Source: Polyangium spumosum (lineage in GTDB: Bacteria > Myxococcota_A > Polyangia > Polyangiales > Polyangiaceae). From it: 64,000 bases of DNA. Position numbers and translations under genes: made by a program. The notes below the pieces were generated by a model. That model was not told the DNA's origin, made no database searches, and worked only from the letters and a program-made list of their open reading frames with translations. The stretch is from assembly GCF_009649845.1 (NCBI RefSeq), contig NZ_WJIE01000010.1:124001-188000 (forward strand), read 5' to 3'. Below, one piece after another: positions 34,991 to 44,504 of the stretch (the stretch's first letter is position 1; every line of letters starts with the position of its first letter).

Positions 34991-36253
34991 GTGCCGAACC
35001 TCTCCCCCATCGTAGAGACGATCACGCGCGCGGCGCACGTCTTCGCGCTTGCCGTCGCGCCGCCGCTGTTCGCGCCCGAGCCCGGGCCGGGCTCGCTCGC
35101 AGGCGCGCTCGTCGCAGGCGTCGCGCTCGTTGCCGTGGTCGCAGGTGCGCTTCGCCTGGCCGGCCGCGCCCGCTCGCCCGAGGCGAGGATCGCAGCCGCG
35201 GCGCTCGTGCTCGCCGTCGTCACGTCCCTCGTCGTCGGCGCCTACTTCCGCGGCCCACGCGCGCCGCTCGGGCGCGGCGTGCTCTTCGTGGCCGCGCCGT
35301 TGTGGACGGGCCTCGCCGCTTGCGCCGCGATCGTGGCTCCGCCGCGAAACACGCGGATCGTGGCGGCGGCCGTCGTGGGCCTCGGCCTCGTGCTCTTCGG
35401 CGCGTCGGCCGAGTGGCTCGCCTCGACGTCGCAGATGTGGTGGCAGACGGTGCTCCGCGACGGCGACGCGCGGCGCGCCCTCGACGTGATGATCGCGCCC
35501 CACGAGCGAGCCCGCGATCACGCGGCCGCGCTCGCCGTGGTGGATCGATGCCTCACGCGGAAGCCCTCGAGCTGCGCGTGCGCGTCGCGCCGCCCGTTCA
35601 TCCTGCTCCACCTGCGCGACACGTCGCGCGCGCTCGAAGGCGCAGAAAACGCGGCGGACCGCTGCCCGGCGGATCCACGCGCGCAGGCCGCGCGCGCCGC
35701 GGCGCTCGCCGCGAACGGCGAAGGGAAGCGGGCCGAGGAGGTGGCGCGCGCGGCGCTCGTCGACGGGGCCGATCCGCTCGTCGCGTACACGCTCGCGCTC
35801 GCGCTCGATCAGCAAGGGCGTACGGCCGAGGCGATCGCGTCGGCGAGGCGCGCCGTCGAGGGCGGCGCGGGGCGCGACGCGGCGGTCCTGCTCGGCGCGC
35901 TGCTCATCCGCGAGGACGCGCTCGACGAGGCGGAGAAGGTCCTCGCGCCGATCACCCGCGAGGCCTCGAACGACGCGGAGGCGCTCTTCGATCTGGGAAT
36001 CGTGGCGGACAAGAAGAACGACTACAACCGCGCCCGGGAGCGTTACCTGGCGGCGCTGCGCGCCGATCCGAGCCTCGTGGCCGCGCGCCGGAACCTCGCG
36101 CTCCTGACGTCGCGCTTCGGCGCCCTCGAGGAGGCGCGCCACCACGCGCGCAAGCTCGTCGAGGCCACGCCCGGGGACACGCGGAGCGTGGAGCTCTTGC
36201 GGCGGATCGAGCTCGCCGCGCTCTCGCGATCGGCGCCTGCCCCCGCGCCCTGA
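34991..36253 (+). CDS. Membrane protein with C-terminal TPR repeats
   Basis: A 420-residue protein with a GTG start at 34991, 22 bp after the collagen-like gene. Four hydrophobic segments fill the first 145 residues (for example GALVAGVALVAVVAGALRLA). A cysteine-containing linker follows (CLTRKPSSCACASRRP), then about five TPR-like helical pairs (residues 190-405), including AEALFDLGIVADKKNDYNRA, or a similar stretch, and ARERYLAALRADPSLVAARR. The TPRs probably face the periplasm. A role in assembling or exporting the upstream surface protein is possible but not shown. Confidence 0.75.
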   Translation: MPNLSPIVETITRAAHVFALAVAPPLFAPEPGPGSLAGALVAGVALVAVVAGALRLAGRARSPEARIAAAALVLAVVTSLVVGAYFRGPRAPLGRGVLFVAAPLWTGLAACAAIVAPPRNTRIVAAAVVGLGLVLFGASAEWLASTSQMWWQTVLRDGDARRALDVMIAPHERARDHAAALAVVDRCLTRKPSSCACASRRPFILLHLRDTSRALEGAENAADRCPADPRAQAARAAALAANGEGKRAEEVARAALVDGADPLVAYTLALALDQQGRTAEAIASARRAVEGGAGRDAAVLLGALLIREDALDEAEKVLAPITREASNDAEALFDLGIVADKKNDYNRARERYLAALRADPSLVAARRNLALLTSRFGALEEARHHARKLVEATPGDTRSVELLRRIELAALSRSAPAPAP

Positions 36254-36266
36254 CGCGCGGCCGAGC

Positions 36267-38024
36267 TCAGCGGTACGGGCCGAGCCTCGTGGCCCCCGCG
36301 AGCGCGGCGACGGCTCCAGCGAACGCCTCGGCCACGCCGAGCATCTCCTCGGGATCCTGCACGAGCGGCAAGCGGATCCCGAGGCGGTCCTCTTCGAGCA
36401 AGGGCTCGCGCCCCGTGGCCTTCGTGATCGTCTCGCTCCACGAGGCCGGCAGATCACGCTCGGGCCGCGGCGTCCAGAGCCGGCTCTCGGCCGGCCGATC
36501 GAGCTCCCAGCGATGATCGAGGGATAGATGGAACCCTGCGCGGGAAAATCCTTCGAGCGCGAGATCGCCGATACGGAGGCGCGCGTCGCGCTCCTCGGCG
36601 AAGCGCCGGTAGGCGGGCAGGGACGTCGCGAGGGCGGCGGGCGGGGGCAAGGTCGTGAAGGCTCTCGCCAGTCGATACGCGAGCATCGCGCTCCGCGCGA
36701 GGAAACGCTCGAGGCCCGAGACCTGGTAGACGCCTCCCTTCTGCACGACCACCGCGTGCTCGTCGTCGAGCGCGGCCTCGTCGAAGACCTCGATGGCGTC
36801 GCGCACGTCGCCGCCGAGCAAGCACTGCGCCTGGACGGCCTCGCGCGCCTTCACTGTGAAGCGCTTGGCCAGGCGTTTGTCCAGGCCAGGGAGCTTCGCG
36901 CCGAGGTCGGTCCACCGCCGTTCGGCGAGGCGCAGATCGAGGCCGAGCGGAGGGTACGAGAGCTCGGCCACGGTGCAGGGCCCCAGGCCTTCGCGGTGCT
37001 CCTCGGTCACCTCGACGCGGACGCCGTGCACGTCGAGGGTGAGGCGAGCCTGCTCGGGATCGAACTCCACGACGGTGTAGCCAGCGGCGCGCGCCGCGCC
37101 TTCGCCCGCGCGCCACACCGAGAGGTGGCGTTGTTTGCCCACGAGCGGCAGGCGTCCCTCCGCGCTCGGCCGCTCGCCCCGCTGGCGCTCGACGCGCACG
37201 GGCACGCGCAGGGAGAGATCGCGGCCAAAGGCCACGACGGCGACGACCTCGATGGCGTGGTCGACGCTGATGAAGGGCGAGAGGAAGGTGGGCGCGAGAT
37301 CCTTGGGGATGGCGATCCGGAAGGGGAGCGAGGCGCCCTCTTCGGGCGTGCCTTCACAGAGCTTGTACGTGCGCCGCTCGATCTCGGCGGGCCCCGCGGT
37401 GCTGCTCACGATCGCGGTCTCGACGCAGCTCGTCGCGAGCTCGACGCGGCGGAGCTTGCGGCTGCCGAGCCCCGTGAGCGCGACGGCGCCCGCGAGCACG
37501 CCCCCGAGGGGGAGGCGTTGATCCTCGAGGGAGAGCTCGATCACCGGGTCTTCGCCGCGGTGCTCGCCTGCCAGGCTCGTGAAGACCCTCGGCTGCGGAG
37601 GCGCGGCGGGCGCGGCCGGGACGCGGATCGGCAGGACGTAGACCTCGTGGCGATCGGGCCACCACGGGATGTGCACGTGGACGGAGATCTCGTACTCGAT
37701 CGAGCTGTACACGCTGCGGAAGGTGGGCGGCAGATCGGGCGGAAGCTGGAAGTCGATCGCCTGCTCCCAGGTCCCCGGATGGAGGACGCCCGCGGGAAAA
37801 CGCCGGCCGAGCCGCAGGATCTCGCGGCGATGGTACTTGCGGGAGGTGGTCTTGCCGGTGGACGCCGTGCGCTTGTAGCGGGACTCGCGGCCCACGAGCT
37901 CGACGTCGATCGCGTCGAAGGGCGTCTCCGTCCTGGAGGTCAGGCGGACATGAACGCGGACGCGATCGCCGGGGCTCGGCTCGGCCGGCTCGAGGTAGGT
38001 GGTGACGTCGGGGCGGCTGCGCAT
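36267..38024 (-). CDS. Arrestin-fold protein
   Basis: A 585-residue cytoplasmic protein without a signal peptide. Residues about 1-150 and 155-290 resemble the N- and C-lobes of the arrestin fold: EPSPGDRVRVHVRLTSRTET, SVYSSIEYEISVHVHIPWW and LPFRIAIPKDLAPTFLSPF with the usual SxEYEI pattern. The remaining 290 residues are mixed and unrecognised. Bacterial arrestin-fold proteins include Spo0M-type regulators, but most are uncharacterised. It is convergent with the TPR gene and isolated on its strand, so no operon partner helps. A role as a protein-interaction adaptor is inferred from the fold. Confidence 0.72.
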   Translation of the reverse strand: MRSRPDVTTYLEPAEPSPGDRVRVHVRLTSRTETPFDAIDVELVGRESRYKRTASTGKTTSRKYHRREILRLGRRFPAGVLHPGTWEQAIDFQLPPDLPPTFRSVYSSIEYEISVHVHIPWWPDRHEVYVLPIRVPAAPAAPPQPRVFTSLAGEHRGEDPVIELSLEDQRLPLGGVLAGAVALTGLGSRKLRRVELATSCVETAIVSSTAGPAEIERRTYKLCEGTPEEGASLPFRIAIPKDLAPTFLSPFISVDHAIEVVAVVAFGRDLSLRVPVRVERQRGERPSAEGRLPLVGKQRHLSVWRAGEGAARAAGYTVVEFDPEQARLTLDVHGVRVEVTEEHREGLGPCTVAELSYPPLGLDLRLAERRWTDLGAKLPGLDKRLAKRFTVKAREAVQAQCLLGGDVRDAIEVFDEAALDDEHAVVVQKGGVYQVSGLERFLARSAMLAYRLARAFTTLPPPAALATSLPAYRRFAEERDARLRIGDLALEGFSRAGFHLSLDHRWELDRPAESRLWTPRPERDLPASWSETITKATGREPLLEEDRLGIRLPLVQDPEEMLGVAEAFAGAVAALAGATRLGPYR

Positions 38025-38094
38025 CGGGGAGCAGCATCATCCGCCACGAGGCGGCCGGGGCACAAGGCGTGACGGACGCGGCGCGCGGCGCGCC

Positions 38095-39564
38095 TCAATG
38101 TCCCGCGCCGGATCCGCCCTGCAGATCGAGCATGCCCATCATGCCGGCGTCGGCGTGATCGAGGATGTGGCAATGGAACATCCACATCCCCGGCCTGTCG
38201 TCGTACCGCACGGCGAAGCGGCGCGTGCCGTCGACGGGGACGTTGACCGTGTCTTTCCACTCCATCGGCCGGATCGGGGCGAGCGACTCGTCGAGCGCCT
38301 GGAAGAAGAAGCCGTGTAAATGGAACGGGTGGTCGAAATCCATGGTGTTTTTCACGGTCCATACCTGGGTCTCGCCCACCGTCGCGGGGATCGGGACCGC
38401 CTCCCACGAGGGCACGCCGTTGATGCCCATGGTCACCTTGCCGTCCTGCTCGCCTTGCGTGAGCTCGAGCGAGATGGGCGTCGCGCCCGCGAGATCGAGC
38501 GGCGTGAGCGTGCGCTCGGTCTTCGGTCGCGGCGTCTCGGTGACCTCGGGCGCGTCCGCGAGGTGGACCCGGAAGACCTCCTCCTCGGGCCGGTTGAACG
38601 TCGTCCCGTAGCCACGATCGTAGGGCACCCAGCGCACCGCGATCGTCGAGCCGGGCGCGCCGCGTGGCACGACGAGCACGTCCGCGCGTTCGCCCGGCGA
38701 GAGCACGAGGGCCGCGGACTCCACGGGTTTTTCCATGAACCCGCCGTCGCCGCCGATCCGCGTGAACGTGTGTTCCTTCATGGCGAGCTGGAAATAGCGG
38801 CTCTTCGCGGCGTTCACGATCCGCCAGCGTTGCCGCCGCCCCGCGCGCGCCTCGACGATCGGGTTCTTCTTGCCATTGACGAGCAGGAGGTCCCCCTCGC
38901 GGCCGAAGAGCGTGCCGAAATCGAGGCCCGTCTGCGGATCCTGCAGGGCGCCGTCGTCTTTCAGGGCCATGTCCGAGAGCACGAGGACGAGCTCGTCGCC
39001 GATGTCCGCGGGCTCGGTCGGGTCGTCGACGAGCAGCGCGCCGTAGAGGCCGAAGCCGAGCTGCGCGGCCGAATGGACGTGCGGGTGGTACCAGTACAGG
39101 CCCGCGTCGGGCAGGACGAAATCGTAGGTGAACGTCTCTCCCGGCTGGATCTCCGGCTGGCTGTGCCCAGGCGCCCCGTCCATCGCCGCGGGGATGCGCA
39201 GGCCGTGCCAGTGGACCGTCGTCGGCTCCGGCAGCGTGTTGCGGAAATGCACCACGAGCCGATCACCCACGCTCGCGCGGATGAACGGCCCGGGGATCGT
39301 GCCGTCGTAGGTCCACGCGGGTGTCGTTTTTCCCTCGAGCAGCTCGAGGTCCTGGATGCGGGCCTCGAGGTCCATCTCGAAGGTGCGGGGATCGGGGTTG
39401 CGATCCGCGGCCGGGCGCATGGCGACCGCAGAGTCCCAGCCCTCGGGCTGCGCGCCCGGGTCCGGACCTCCACACCCGAGGGCCACGAGCCCGAGGAGCA
39501 CGAGCGCCGAACCGCGGCGCAGGAGAGGGGCGGGAGCAGGTGCAACGACGGGGGGTTGCGACAT
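38095..39564 (-). CDS. Multicopper oxidase 1 (lipoprotein)
   Basis: A 489-residue protein. The ATG at 39564 is preferred over one at 39579 because AGGA lies 5 bases upstream. It has a signal with lipobox LVALGC. All copper-ligand motifs are present: HWHGLR and HPHVH in the first cupredoxin domain, and HPFHLHGFFF and HCHILDHADAGMM in the last. These cover the trinuclear cluster and the type 1 site (His-Cys-His, Met axial). Length and order match three-domain laccases of the CotA/CueO type, which oxidise Cu(I), phenols or metals in the periplasm. The C-terminus is glycine-rich. The next gene is divergent, 88 bp away. A second oxidase lies at 50418-52328. Confidence 0.93.
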   Translation of the reverse strand: MSQPPVVAPAPAPLLRRGSALVLLGLVALGCGGPDPGAQPEGWDSAVAMRPAADRNPDPRTFEMDLEARIQDLELLEGKTTPAWTYDGTIPGPFIRASVGDRLVVHFRNTLPEPTTVHWHGLRIPAAMDGAPGHSQPEIQPGETFTYDFVLPDAGLYWYHPHVHSAAQLGFGLYGALLVDDPTEPADIGDELVLVLSDMALKDDGALQDPQTGLDFGTLFGREGDLLLVNGKKNPIVEARAGRRQRWRIVNAAKSRYFQLAMKEHTFTRIGGDGGFMEKPVESAALVLSPGERADVLVVPRGAPGSTIAVRWVPYDRGYGTTFNRPEEEVFRVHLADAPEVTETPRPKTERTLTPLDLAGATPISLELTQGEQDGKVTMGINGVPSWEAVPIPATVGETQVWTVKNTMDFDHPFHLHGFFFQALDESLAPIRPMEWKDTVNVPVDGTRRFAVRYDDRPGMWMFHCHILDHADAGMMGMLDLQGGSGAGH

Positions 39565-39652
39565 CGCGGTCCTGAGCATCCGCCGAGCCCCTGCCGAATG
39601 CAAGCCGCGGCAGGGCCGCGCGACTTGCGAGCGAGAGGCATCTGCTCGTAGG

Positions 39653-41281
39653 ATGCTCAGGATGTCCGTCCTCGTCTCCGGCTCGGCTGTCGGGCCTCGC
39701 CCCTTGCGCCGCGTGGCCGTCGCGCGCCGCGGGCGGGCGTGGGCGCTGCTCGTCGTTTCGGCGTCGATCCTCGTGCTCGCATACGGGTGCGTCTCGCCCG
39801 ACCGGCCTTTCGGCGACGGTCCTCCGGACGGCGGCGCGGGCGGCGGAGCAGGGCAGGGCGGCGGCGCGATCGGCGAGCCGTGCAGCGACGGGGGCGCGTG
39901 TGGATCCGGCTTCTGCGTGGACGGGGTCTGCTGCGAGAGCGCCTGCGCGGGGACGTGCGAGGCTTGCAACGCCGGGGCCACGGGGCAGTTGAACGGCACC
40001 TGCGCACCCGTGAGCGCGGGCATCGATCCCGAGAGCGAGTGCGAGGACGAGGGCGCGGCGTCGTGCGGGCGGAACGGCTCCTGCGACGGCATCGGCGCGT
40101 GCGCGTTGTACGCGGCGGGGACCGAGTGCGCGGCGCAGACCTGCGTTGGACAAACCAAGACGCTCGCGAAGACCTGCGACGGCGCCGGCACGTGCGTGGA
40201 CATGGGCGCGGTCGATTGCGCGCCGAGCGCCTGCGTGGGCATCCACTGCGCGACGGACTGCGGGAGCGACGGCGACTGCGCGCCCGGGAAATACTGCGAC
40301 GTGGCCTCGGGGCAATGCCTCGACAAGAAGCCCATCGGCGAGGCCTGCCCGGCGAACAAGCCGAACCAGTGCGAGAGCGGCTTCTGCGCGGACGGCGTCT
40401 GCTGCGACGCGGCCTGCGAGGGCGCGTGCGAGGCGTGCAGCGCGGCGCGCACGGGCGCGACGGACGGCGCGTGCGCGCCGATCCCGGACGGCGCCGATCC
40501 CGACGGCGAGTGCCCCGAGCTCGGCGCGAGCTCGTGCGGGACCGACGGCGCGTGTGACGGCGCGGGCGCGTGTCGGTTCCATGCCGCGGGCACGGTCTGC
40601 GCTGCGGGCTCCTGCGCGGGGGGCGTCCGGACGAACCCCGACACCTGCGACGGCATGGGGAGCTGCGTCGACCAGGGCACGACGAGCTGCGCGCCGTTCA
40701 CGTGCAGCGGCAACGAATGCGCCTCGGCGTGTACGCTCGACGCGCAGTGCGCGCAAGGCTCGTACTGCGCCGCGGGCGCGTGCGTGACGAAGAAGTCCGC
40801 GGGCGCGAGCTGCTCCGGCGCGAACCAGTGCGCGAGCGGCTTCTGCGTCGACGGCGTCTGCTGCAGCTCGAGCTGCACCGGGGTTTGTCAGGCGTGCTCG
40901 GTGGCCAAGAAGGGCGCCGGGACGAACGGCGCCTGCGGGCCCATCACGGGCGGGCTCGACCCCGACAACGAGTGCAGCTTGCAGGCGCCGTCGACGTGCG
41001 GGACGACCGGCTTTTGCAGCGGCGCGGGCGCCTGCCAGCTCTACCCCTCGGGCACGACCTGCGCCGCGGCGGGCTGCACGAACGACGTCGAGACCGCGGC
41101 CGACACGTGCAACGGCACCGGCGCGTGTATCGACAACGGCACGAAATCCTGCAGCCCCTACGTCTGCGGCACGACGAGCTGCAAGACGAGCTGCGAGCTC
41201 GACACGGATTGCGTCGCCGGTCACGTCTGCTCGGCCGGCGTTTGCGCCCTGCCGATCACGAAGCCCGGCGGGTCCCGATGA
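39653..41281 (+). CDS. Cysteine-rich repeat lipoprotein
   Basis: A 542-residue protein. The ATG at 39653, or 39662, begins a signal with lipobox VLAYGC; the longer frame upstream is antisense to the oxidase. A glycine-rich linker is followed by three or four repeats of about 125 residues. Each has the pattern SGFCVDGVCC, ACxGTCEAC, then DPxxECxxEG and CxGxGxC, giving more than 60 cysteines. Such disulphide-rich repeats are typical of myxobacterial surface or predation-related proteins, but their ligands are unknown. It overlaps the Ser/Thr kinase gene by four bases (ATGA), so the two are made together; the lipoprotein may be an external sensor or an output of the kinase pathway. Confidence 0.82.
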   Translation: MLRMSVLVSGSAVGPRPLRRVAVARRGRAWALLVVSASILVLAYGCVSPDRPFGDGPPDGGAGGGAGQGGGAIGEPCSDGGACGSGFCVDGVCCESACAGTCEACNAGATGQLNGTCAPVSAGIDPESECEDEGAASCGRNGSCDGIGACALYAAGTECAAQTCVGQTKTLAKTCDGAGTCVDMGAVDCAPSACVGIHCATDCGSDGDCAPGKYCDVASGQCLDKKPIGEACPANKPNQCESGFCADGVCCDAACEGACEACSAARTGATDGACAPIPDGADPDGECPELGASSCGTDGACDGAGACRFHAAGTVCAAGSCAGGVRTNPDTCDGMGSCVDQGTTSCAPFTCSGNECASACTLDAQCAQGSYCAAGACVTKKSAGASCSGANQCASGFCVDGVCCSSSCTGVCQACSVAKKGAGTNGACGPITGGLDPDNECSLQAPSTCGTTGFCSGAGACQLYPSGTTCAAAGCTNDVETAADTCNGTGACIDNGTKSCSPYVCGTTSCKTSCELDTDCVAGHVCSAGVCALPITKPGGSR

Positions 41282-42711
41282 AGCTCGAAGAAGGCGCGAT
41301 CCTCGGAGACTACCGCATCGTCCGTATCCTCGGGCGCGGCGGGATGGGCGTCGTCTACGTCGCGGACAGCCTGCGCCAGGACGGGCTGCAGGTCGCGATC
41401 AAGGTGCTCTCCCAGGCCACGGTCGAGCTCCACGGCGACGCGCTCGCGCGCTTCGAACGTGAAGCGCAGGCGGCCGGGCAGATCGGCTCCGATCACATCG
41501 TCGAGGTCCTCGACGTCGGCACCACGGAGGCGGGCGACCGCTTCATGGTCATGGAGCTGCTCGAGGGGGAGACGCTGAAGGCGCGGGCCAAGCGCGGGCG
41601 GATCTCGATCGACAAGATCGTCGAGCTCTTCCGGCAGCTCCTCGACGGCCTCGAGGCCGCGCACGTGGCGGGCATCATCCACCGCGACCTCAAGCCCGAC
41701 AACGTCTTCCTCCAGAAAAAAGACGGGCGCGAGGAGTGGGTCAAGATCCTCGACTTCGGCATCTCGAAGTTCTCGGGCCTCGCCGGCGAGGCCGCGTCGC
41801 ACACGCGCACGGGCGTCGTGATGGGCACGCCGTTCTACATGAGCCCCGAGCAGGCGCGCTCGGCGAACTCCGTGGACACGCGCAGCGATCTCTACACCGT
41901 CGGCGTGATGCTCTACGAGATGCTCACGGGGCAGGTGCCGTTCAAGGGCGAGACCTTCGCCGAGCTGATGTTCAAGATCGTCTTCGAGCCGCAGCCGCAC
42001 CCGAAGTCGCAGAGCCCGCTGCTCGACGACGAGATCTGCGGCATCGTGGTCAAGGGCATGCAACGCGACCCGGCCGCGCGTTTCCAGAGCGCCGCCGAGT
42101 TCCGCGACGCGCTCGTCGCCTGGGAGGAGAAACGTGCGGCCGGCTCGCTCAAGCGCACGCCGCTGCCTTCGATCGTCGACGTCGCCGTGCAGCCGCCGCC
42201 GCCGAGCGTGAGGACGCCCGAGCCGCCGCCCCTCTCGACGCCGCCCGACGAAGCGTCCCTCGCCGGACCAACGAGCAGCCCCTCCGGGCCTCCGAGCAGC
42301 ACGCTCGGACCGACCTCGGCGCCGACCAGCGCCTCGCAGACGAGGCAGACCTGGGCGCAGAGCGAACGCTCGTCCGTGCCCGCGGGCAAACGCAAGGGCG
42401 GGCTCGTCGCGGCGAGCCTCGCGGCCGTGGTCGCCGTGTCCGCGGGAGGCGCGTACGTGTTCCTTCGGGGCAACCCCGGCCCGCCCGCGCTCCCGCCGCC
42501 CGCCGCCGCGGCGCCCGTCCCCACGCCCGAACCCGAAACGACGACGCCGCCGCCCGCCGCGTCGACGGCGGCGCCCACGCCGGCCGAGAGCGCCTCCGCC
42601 GCGCCCGCCGAGAGCGCCTCGGTCAAACCCGCGTCCTCGGTCGCGCCGACGCAGGTCGCGCCGACGAAGAAGAGCGTGACGAAGAAGGTCGTCACGGACT
42701 ACGGGTATTGA
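41278..42711 (+). CDS. Membrane-anchored Ser/Thr protein kinase
   Basis: A 477-residue protein starting at ATG 41278. The kinase domain (about 12-275) is complete: glycine loop GRGGMGVVYVA, Lys in VAIKVL, catalytic HRDLKPDN, DFG in ILDFGISK, and GTPFYMSPEQ. A Pro/Ser-rich juxtamembrane region (about 290-370) is followed by one membrane helix (GLVAASLAAVVAVSAGGAYV) and a Pro/Ala/Ser-rich extracytoplasmic tail of about 80 residues. This is the PknB-like arrangement without PASTA repeats. Translational coupling to the Cys-rich lipoprotein suggests a common pathway. Confidence 0.93.
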   Translation: MKLEEGAILGDYRIVRILGRGGMGVVYVADSLRQDGLQVAIKVLSQATVELHGDALARFEREAQAAGQIGSDHIVEVLDVGTTEAGDRFMVMELLEGETLKARAKRGRISIDKIVELFRQLLDGLEAAHVAGIIHRDLKPDNVFLQKKDGREEWVKILDFGISKFSGLAGEAASHTRTGVVMGTPFYMSPEQARSANSVDTRSDLYTVGVMLYEMLTGQVPFKGETFAELMFKIVFEPQPHPKSQSPLLDDEICGIVVKGMQRDPAARFQSAAEFRDALVAWEEKRAAGSLKRTPLPSIVDVAVQPPPPSVRTPEPPPLSTPPDEASLAGPTSSPSGPPSSTLGPTSAPTSASQTRQTWAQSERSSVPAGKRKGGLVAASLAAVVAVSAGGAYVFLRGNPGPPALPPPAAAAPVPTPEPETTTPPPAASTAAPTPAESASAAPAESASVKPASSVAPTQVAPTKKSVTKKVVTDYGY

Positions 42712-42743
42712 ACCAGCGCGCCGGCGCGTTCGTCTCGTAAAAC

Positions 42744-43763
42744 CTAAAACCGGCCGACCACGCCGCCGCCCTGCGGCCCGATCCACGGGGTGACGGAGGC
42801 TCCTTGCGGCGACGTCTCCGGCGATCGTTTCGCCGTGACGAACAGGATCACGCCCGTGATCGTCAATGCGCCGCCCGCGGCGAGCCCGATGACGCCGATC
42901 GTGCCTTTCTGGTTCGCGTCCTCGTCGAGCGCGCGCACGGCGTCCGCCTGCGGGCCCGAGCAGCCGACCCCGCAGGTGTTGAACGCCCCGTCCGCCTCCG
43001 AGCGCTTCATCAGCGACAGCACCCCGAAGGCGCCGCCGACCCCGAGCCCCGCCACGCCGAGCCCCAGGAGCGCGCCTCCCGCGATCCGCCCCGGGCTCGT
43101 CTTCCCCGCCGGCTGCTCCGGCCCCGGCCTTCGCACCGGCTTGATCGGCCCGGCGTTCGCCACGGGGGAGAGCTCCAGCACCACCTCGGACTTTTCCCCC
43201 TCCTTCAACGTCACGCTTTTTTCGGGCGCCGCCATGCCGTCGGCCGTCGCGCGTAACACGTGCGTGCCTGGGTCGATCGGGCTCGCGACGCCGAGCAGCG
43301 CCGGGGGGAGCGGCTTTTCGTCGATCGTGACGACGACGTCTTTCGCCTCGGGCGTGGTGCTCACCTGGAGGGTGGGGATCCGCGGCGAGAGGTCGGCGAG
43401 CTCCTTCTCCGCGTCGGCCTTGGCGAGCTTGAACGCGGCCGGCGCCTTCGGCCCGAGCACCTCGCGCACGATGGCGAGGTACGCTTCCTTCGCGAGCACG
43501 AGCTTGCCGAGGCCCACGTACGAGCGCGCCAGCATGAGCACGTGGGTCGGCGCGTGGAAGAGCTCCTCGGCGCGCAGGAACATGTCGACCGCCTCGCCGA
43601 AGCGCCCTGCCTTGAAGGCCGTCGTGCCGCTCTCGGCGGCGGCGCGGGCGCCGGCCTTGGCCTCGGCGCTCGCGGCGGGCTCGTCGGCGCGGACGGGCGG
43701 AGGCGCGAGGATGGCGCTCGCGAAGAGGCCTGCTGCGAGGAGGGCGCGGGCGCCGATCTTCAT
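42744..43763 (-). CDS. Exported TPR/PEGA-type protein
   Basis: A 339-residue protein with a signal peptide ending PPVRADEP. TPR-like helices at about 35-115 (GTTAFKAGRFGEAVDMFLRA) are followed by a PEGA-like beta domain (about 125-205; DVVVTIDEKPLPPALLGV, SPIDPGTHVLRATADGM), a Pro-rich linker and two hydrophobic segments around a short loop with two cysteines. The C-terminus GGGVVGRF matches that of the partial gene at the left edge, so they are paralogues. PEGA domains often sit in outer-envelope proteins that bind other structures; the exact role is unknown. It is convergent with the kinase gene. Confidence 0.82.
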   Translation of the reverse strand: MKIGARALLAAGLFASAILAPPPVRADEPAASAEAKAGARAAAESGTTAFKAGRFGEAVDMFLRAEELFHAPTHVLMLARSYVGLGKLVLAKEAYLAIVREVLGPKAPAAFKLAKADAEKELADLSPRIPTLQVSTTPEAKDVVVTIDEKPLPPALLGVASPIDPGTHVLRATADGMAAPEKSVTLKEGEKSEVVLELSPVANAGPIKPVRRPGPEQPAGKTSPGRIAGGALLGLGVAGLGVGGAFGVLSLMKRSEADGAFNTCGVGCSGPQADAVRALDEDANQKGTIGVIGLAAGGALTITGVILFVTAKRSPETSPQGASVTPWIGPQGGGVVGRF

Positions 43764-43862
43764 GGGGGGAGCGAGTGTACGGCAGGAGGCGCGGTCCGGG
43801 CAAATTGTCCTTTACGAGGCGCCTTCCTGATGCGAAAACGAGCAATCGCAGAGGAGCCACGT

Positions 43863-44504
43863 ATGGCGATGGCGGGCCCGAGGGGCATGTGCAGGGCAAT
43901 CTTCGTGGCCGGGTCCCTGGGGATCCTGGCTGGTTGCGGCAGCTACACGTCCGACTACGTGCCGCCGCAGGACGGGCGCGCGCGGGTCCTCTGGGACGAC
44001 GATCGCGTCGTCGCCTCGCTCCCGGGCGAGAGCGGGGCCCCCGACTGCAGCCAGGCCATCCGGGAGCTCCCCGCCGACCCGGGGCAATATTCGACGTATT
44101 ACGGCGGCTCGACGGGCGTCGTGTATTACCGCCCCTGGATCATCGTGCGCCGCGCGCCCGTCGTGATCGTGGGCTCGGGTGGCGTCGGCGGCACGCCGGG
44201 CACGATGACGCGGTCGGCGGCGACGCCCAGGGTCAGCGGCTCGAAGGGCGGCGGCTCCTCGGGCGGCAGCAGCGGCGGCTCCTCGGGCGGCGGGGGAGGG
44301 GGCGGCGATTGGGGCAAGGCGGCGGTCGTGCTCGCGGTCGTGGCGCTCTTGACGCTGCCGATCATCACGCTGAGCCTCGGTCTCAGCCGTCCGGAGCCCG
44401 AGCAGCAGGTCGCGAGCGCGATCGACGAGGTCAATGCGTACAACGACCTCGCGCGCCTGCCCGGATCCCCTTGCGCGGTCGATCCCGCGGAGGTGTCGCA
44501 ATGA
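43863..44504 (+). CDS. Gly-rich lipoprotein, first of a pair
   Basis: A 213-residue protein. The ATG at 43863 lies 6 bases after GAGGAG, a better site than the ATG at 43830. Lipobox ILAGCGS. The middle has tyrosine-rich short repeats (SYTSDYVPPQDG, STYYGGSTGVVYYRP), then a GGSSGGSSGG linker and a hydrophobic helix (AAVVLAVVALLTLPIITLSL) before a short polar tail. It may be anchored both by lipid and by the helix. The stop overlaps the ATG of the next lipoprotein (ATGA). Confidence 0.72.
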   Translation: MAMAGPRGMCRAIFVAGSLGILAGCGSYTSDYVPPQDGRARVLWDDDRVVASLPGESGAPDCSQAIRELPADPGQYSTYYGGSTGVVYYRPWIIVRRAPVVIVGSGGVGGTPGTMTRSAATPRVSGSKGGGSSGGSSGGSSGGGGGGGDWGKAAVVLAVVALLTLPIITLSLGLSRPEPEQQVASAIDEVNAYNDLARLPGSPCAVDPAEVSQ

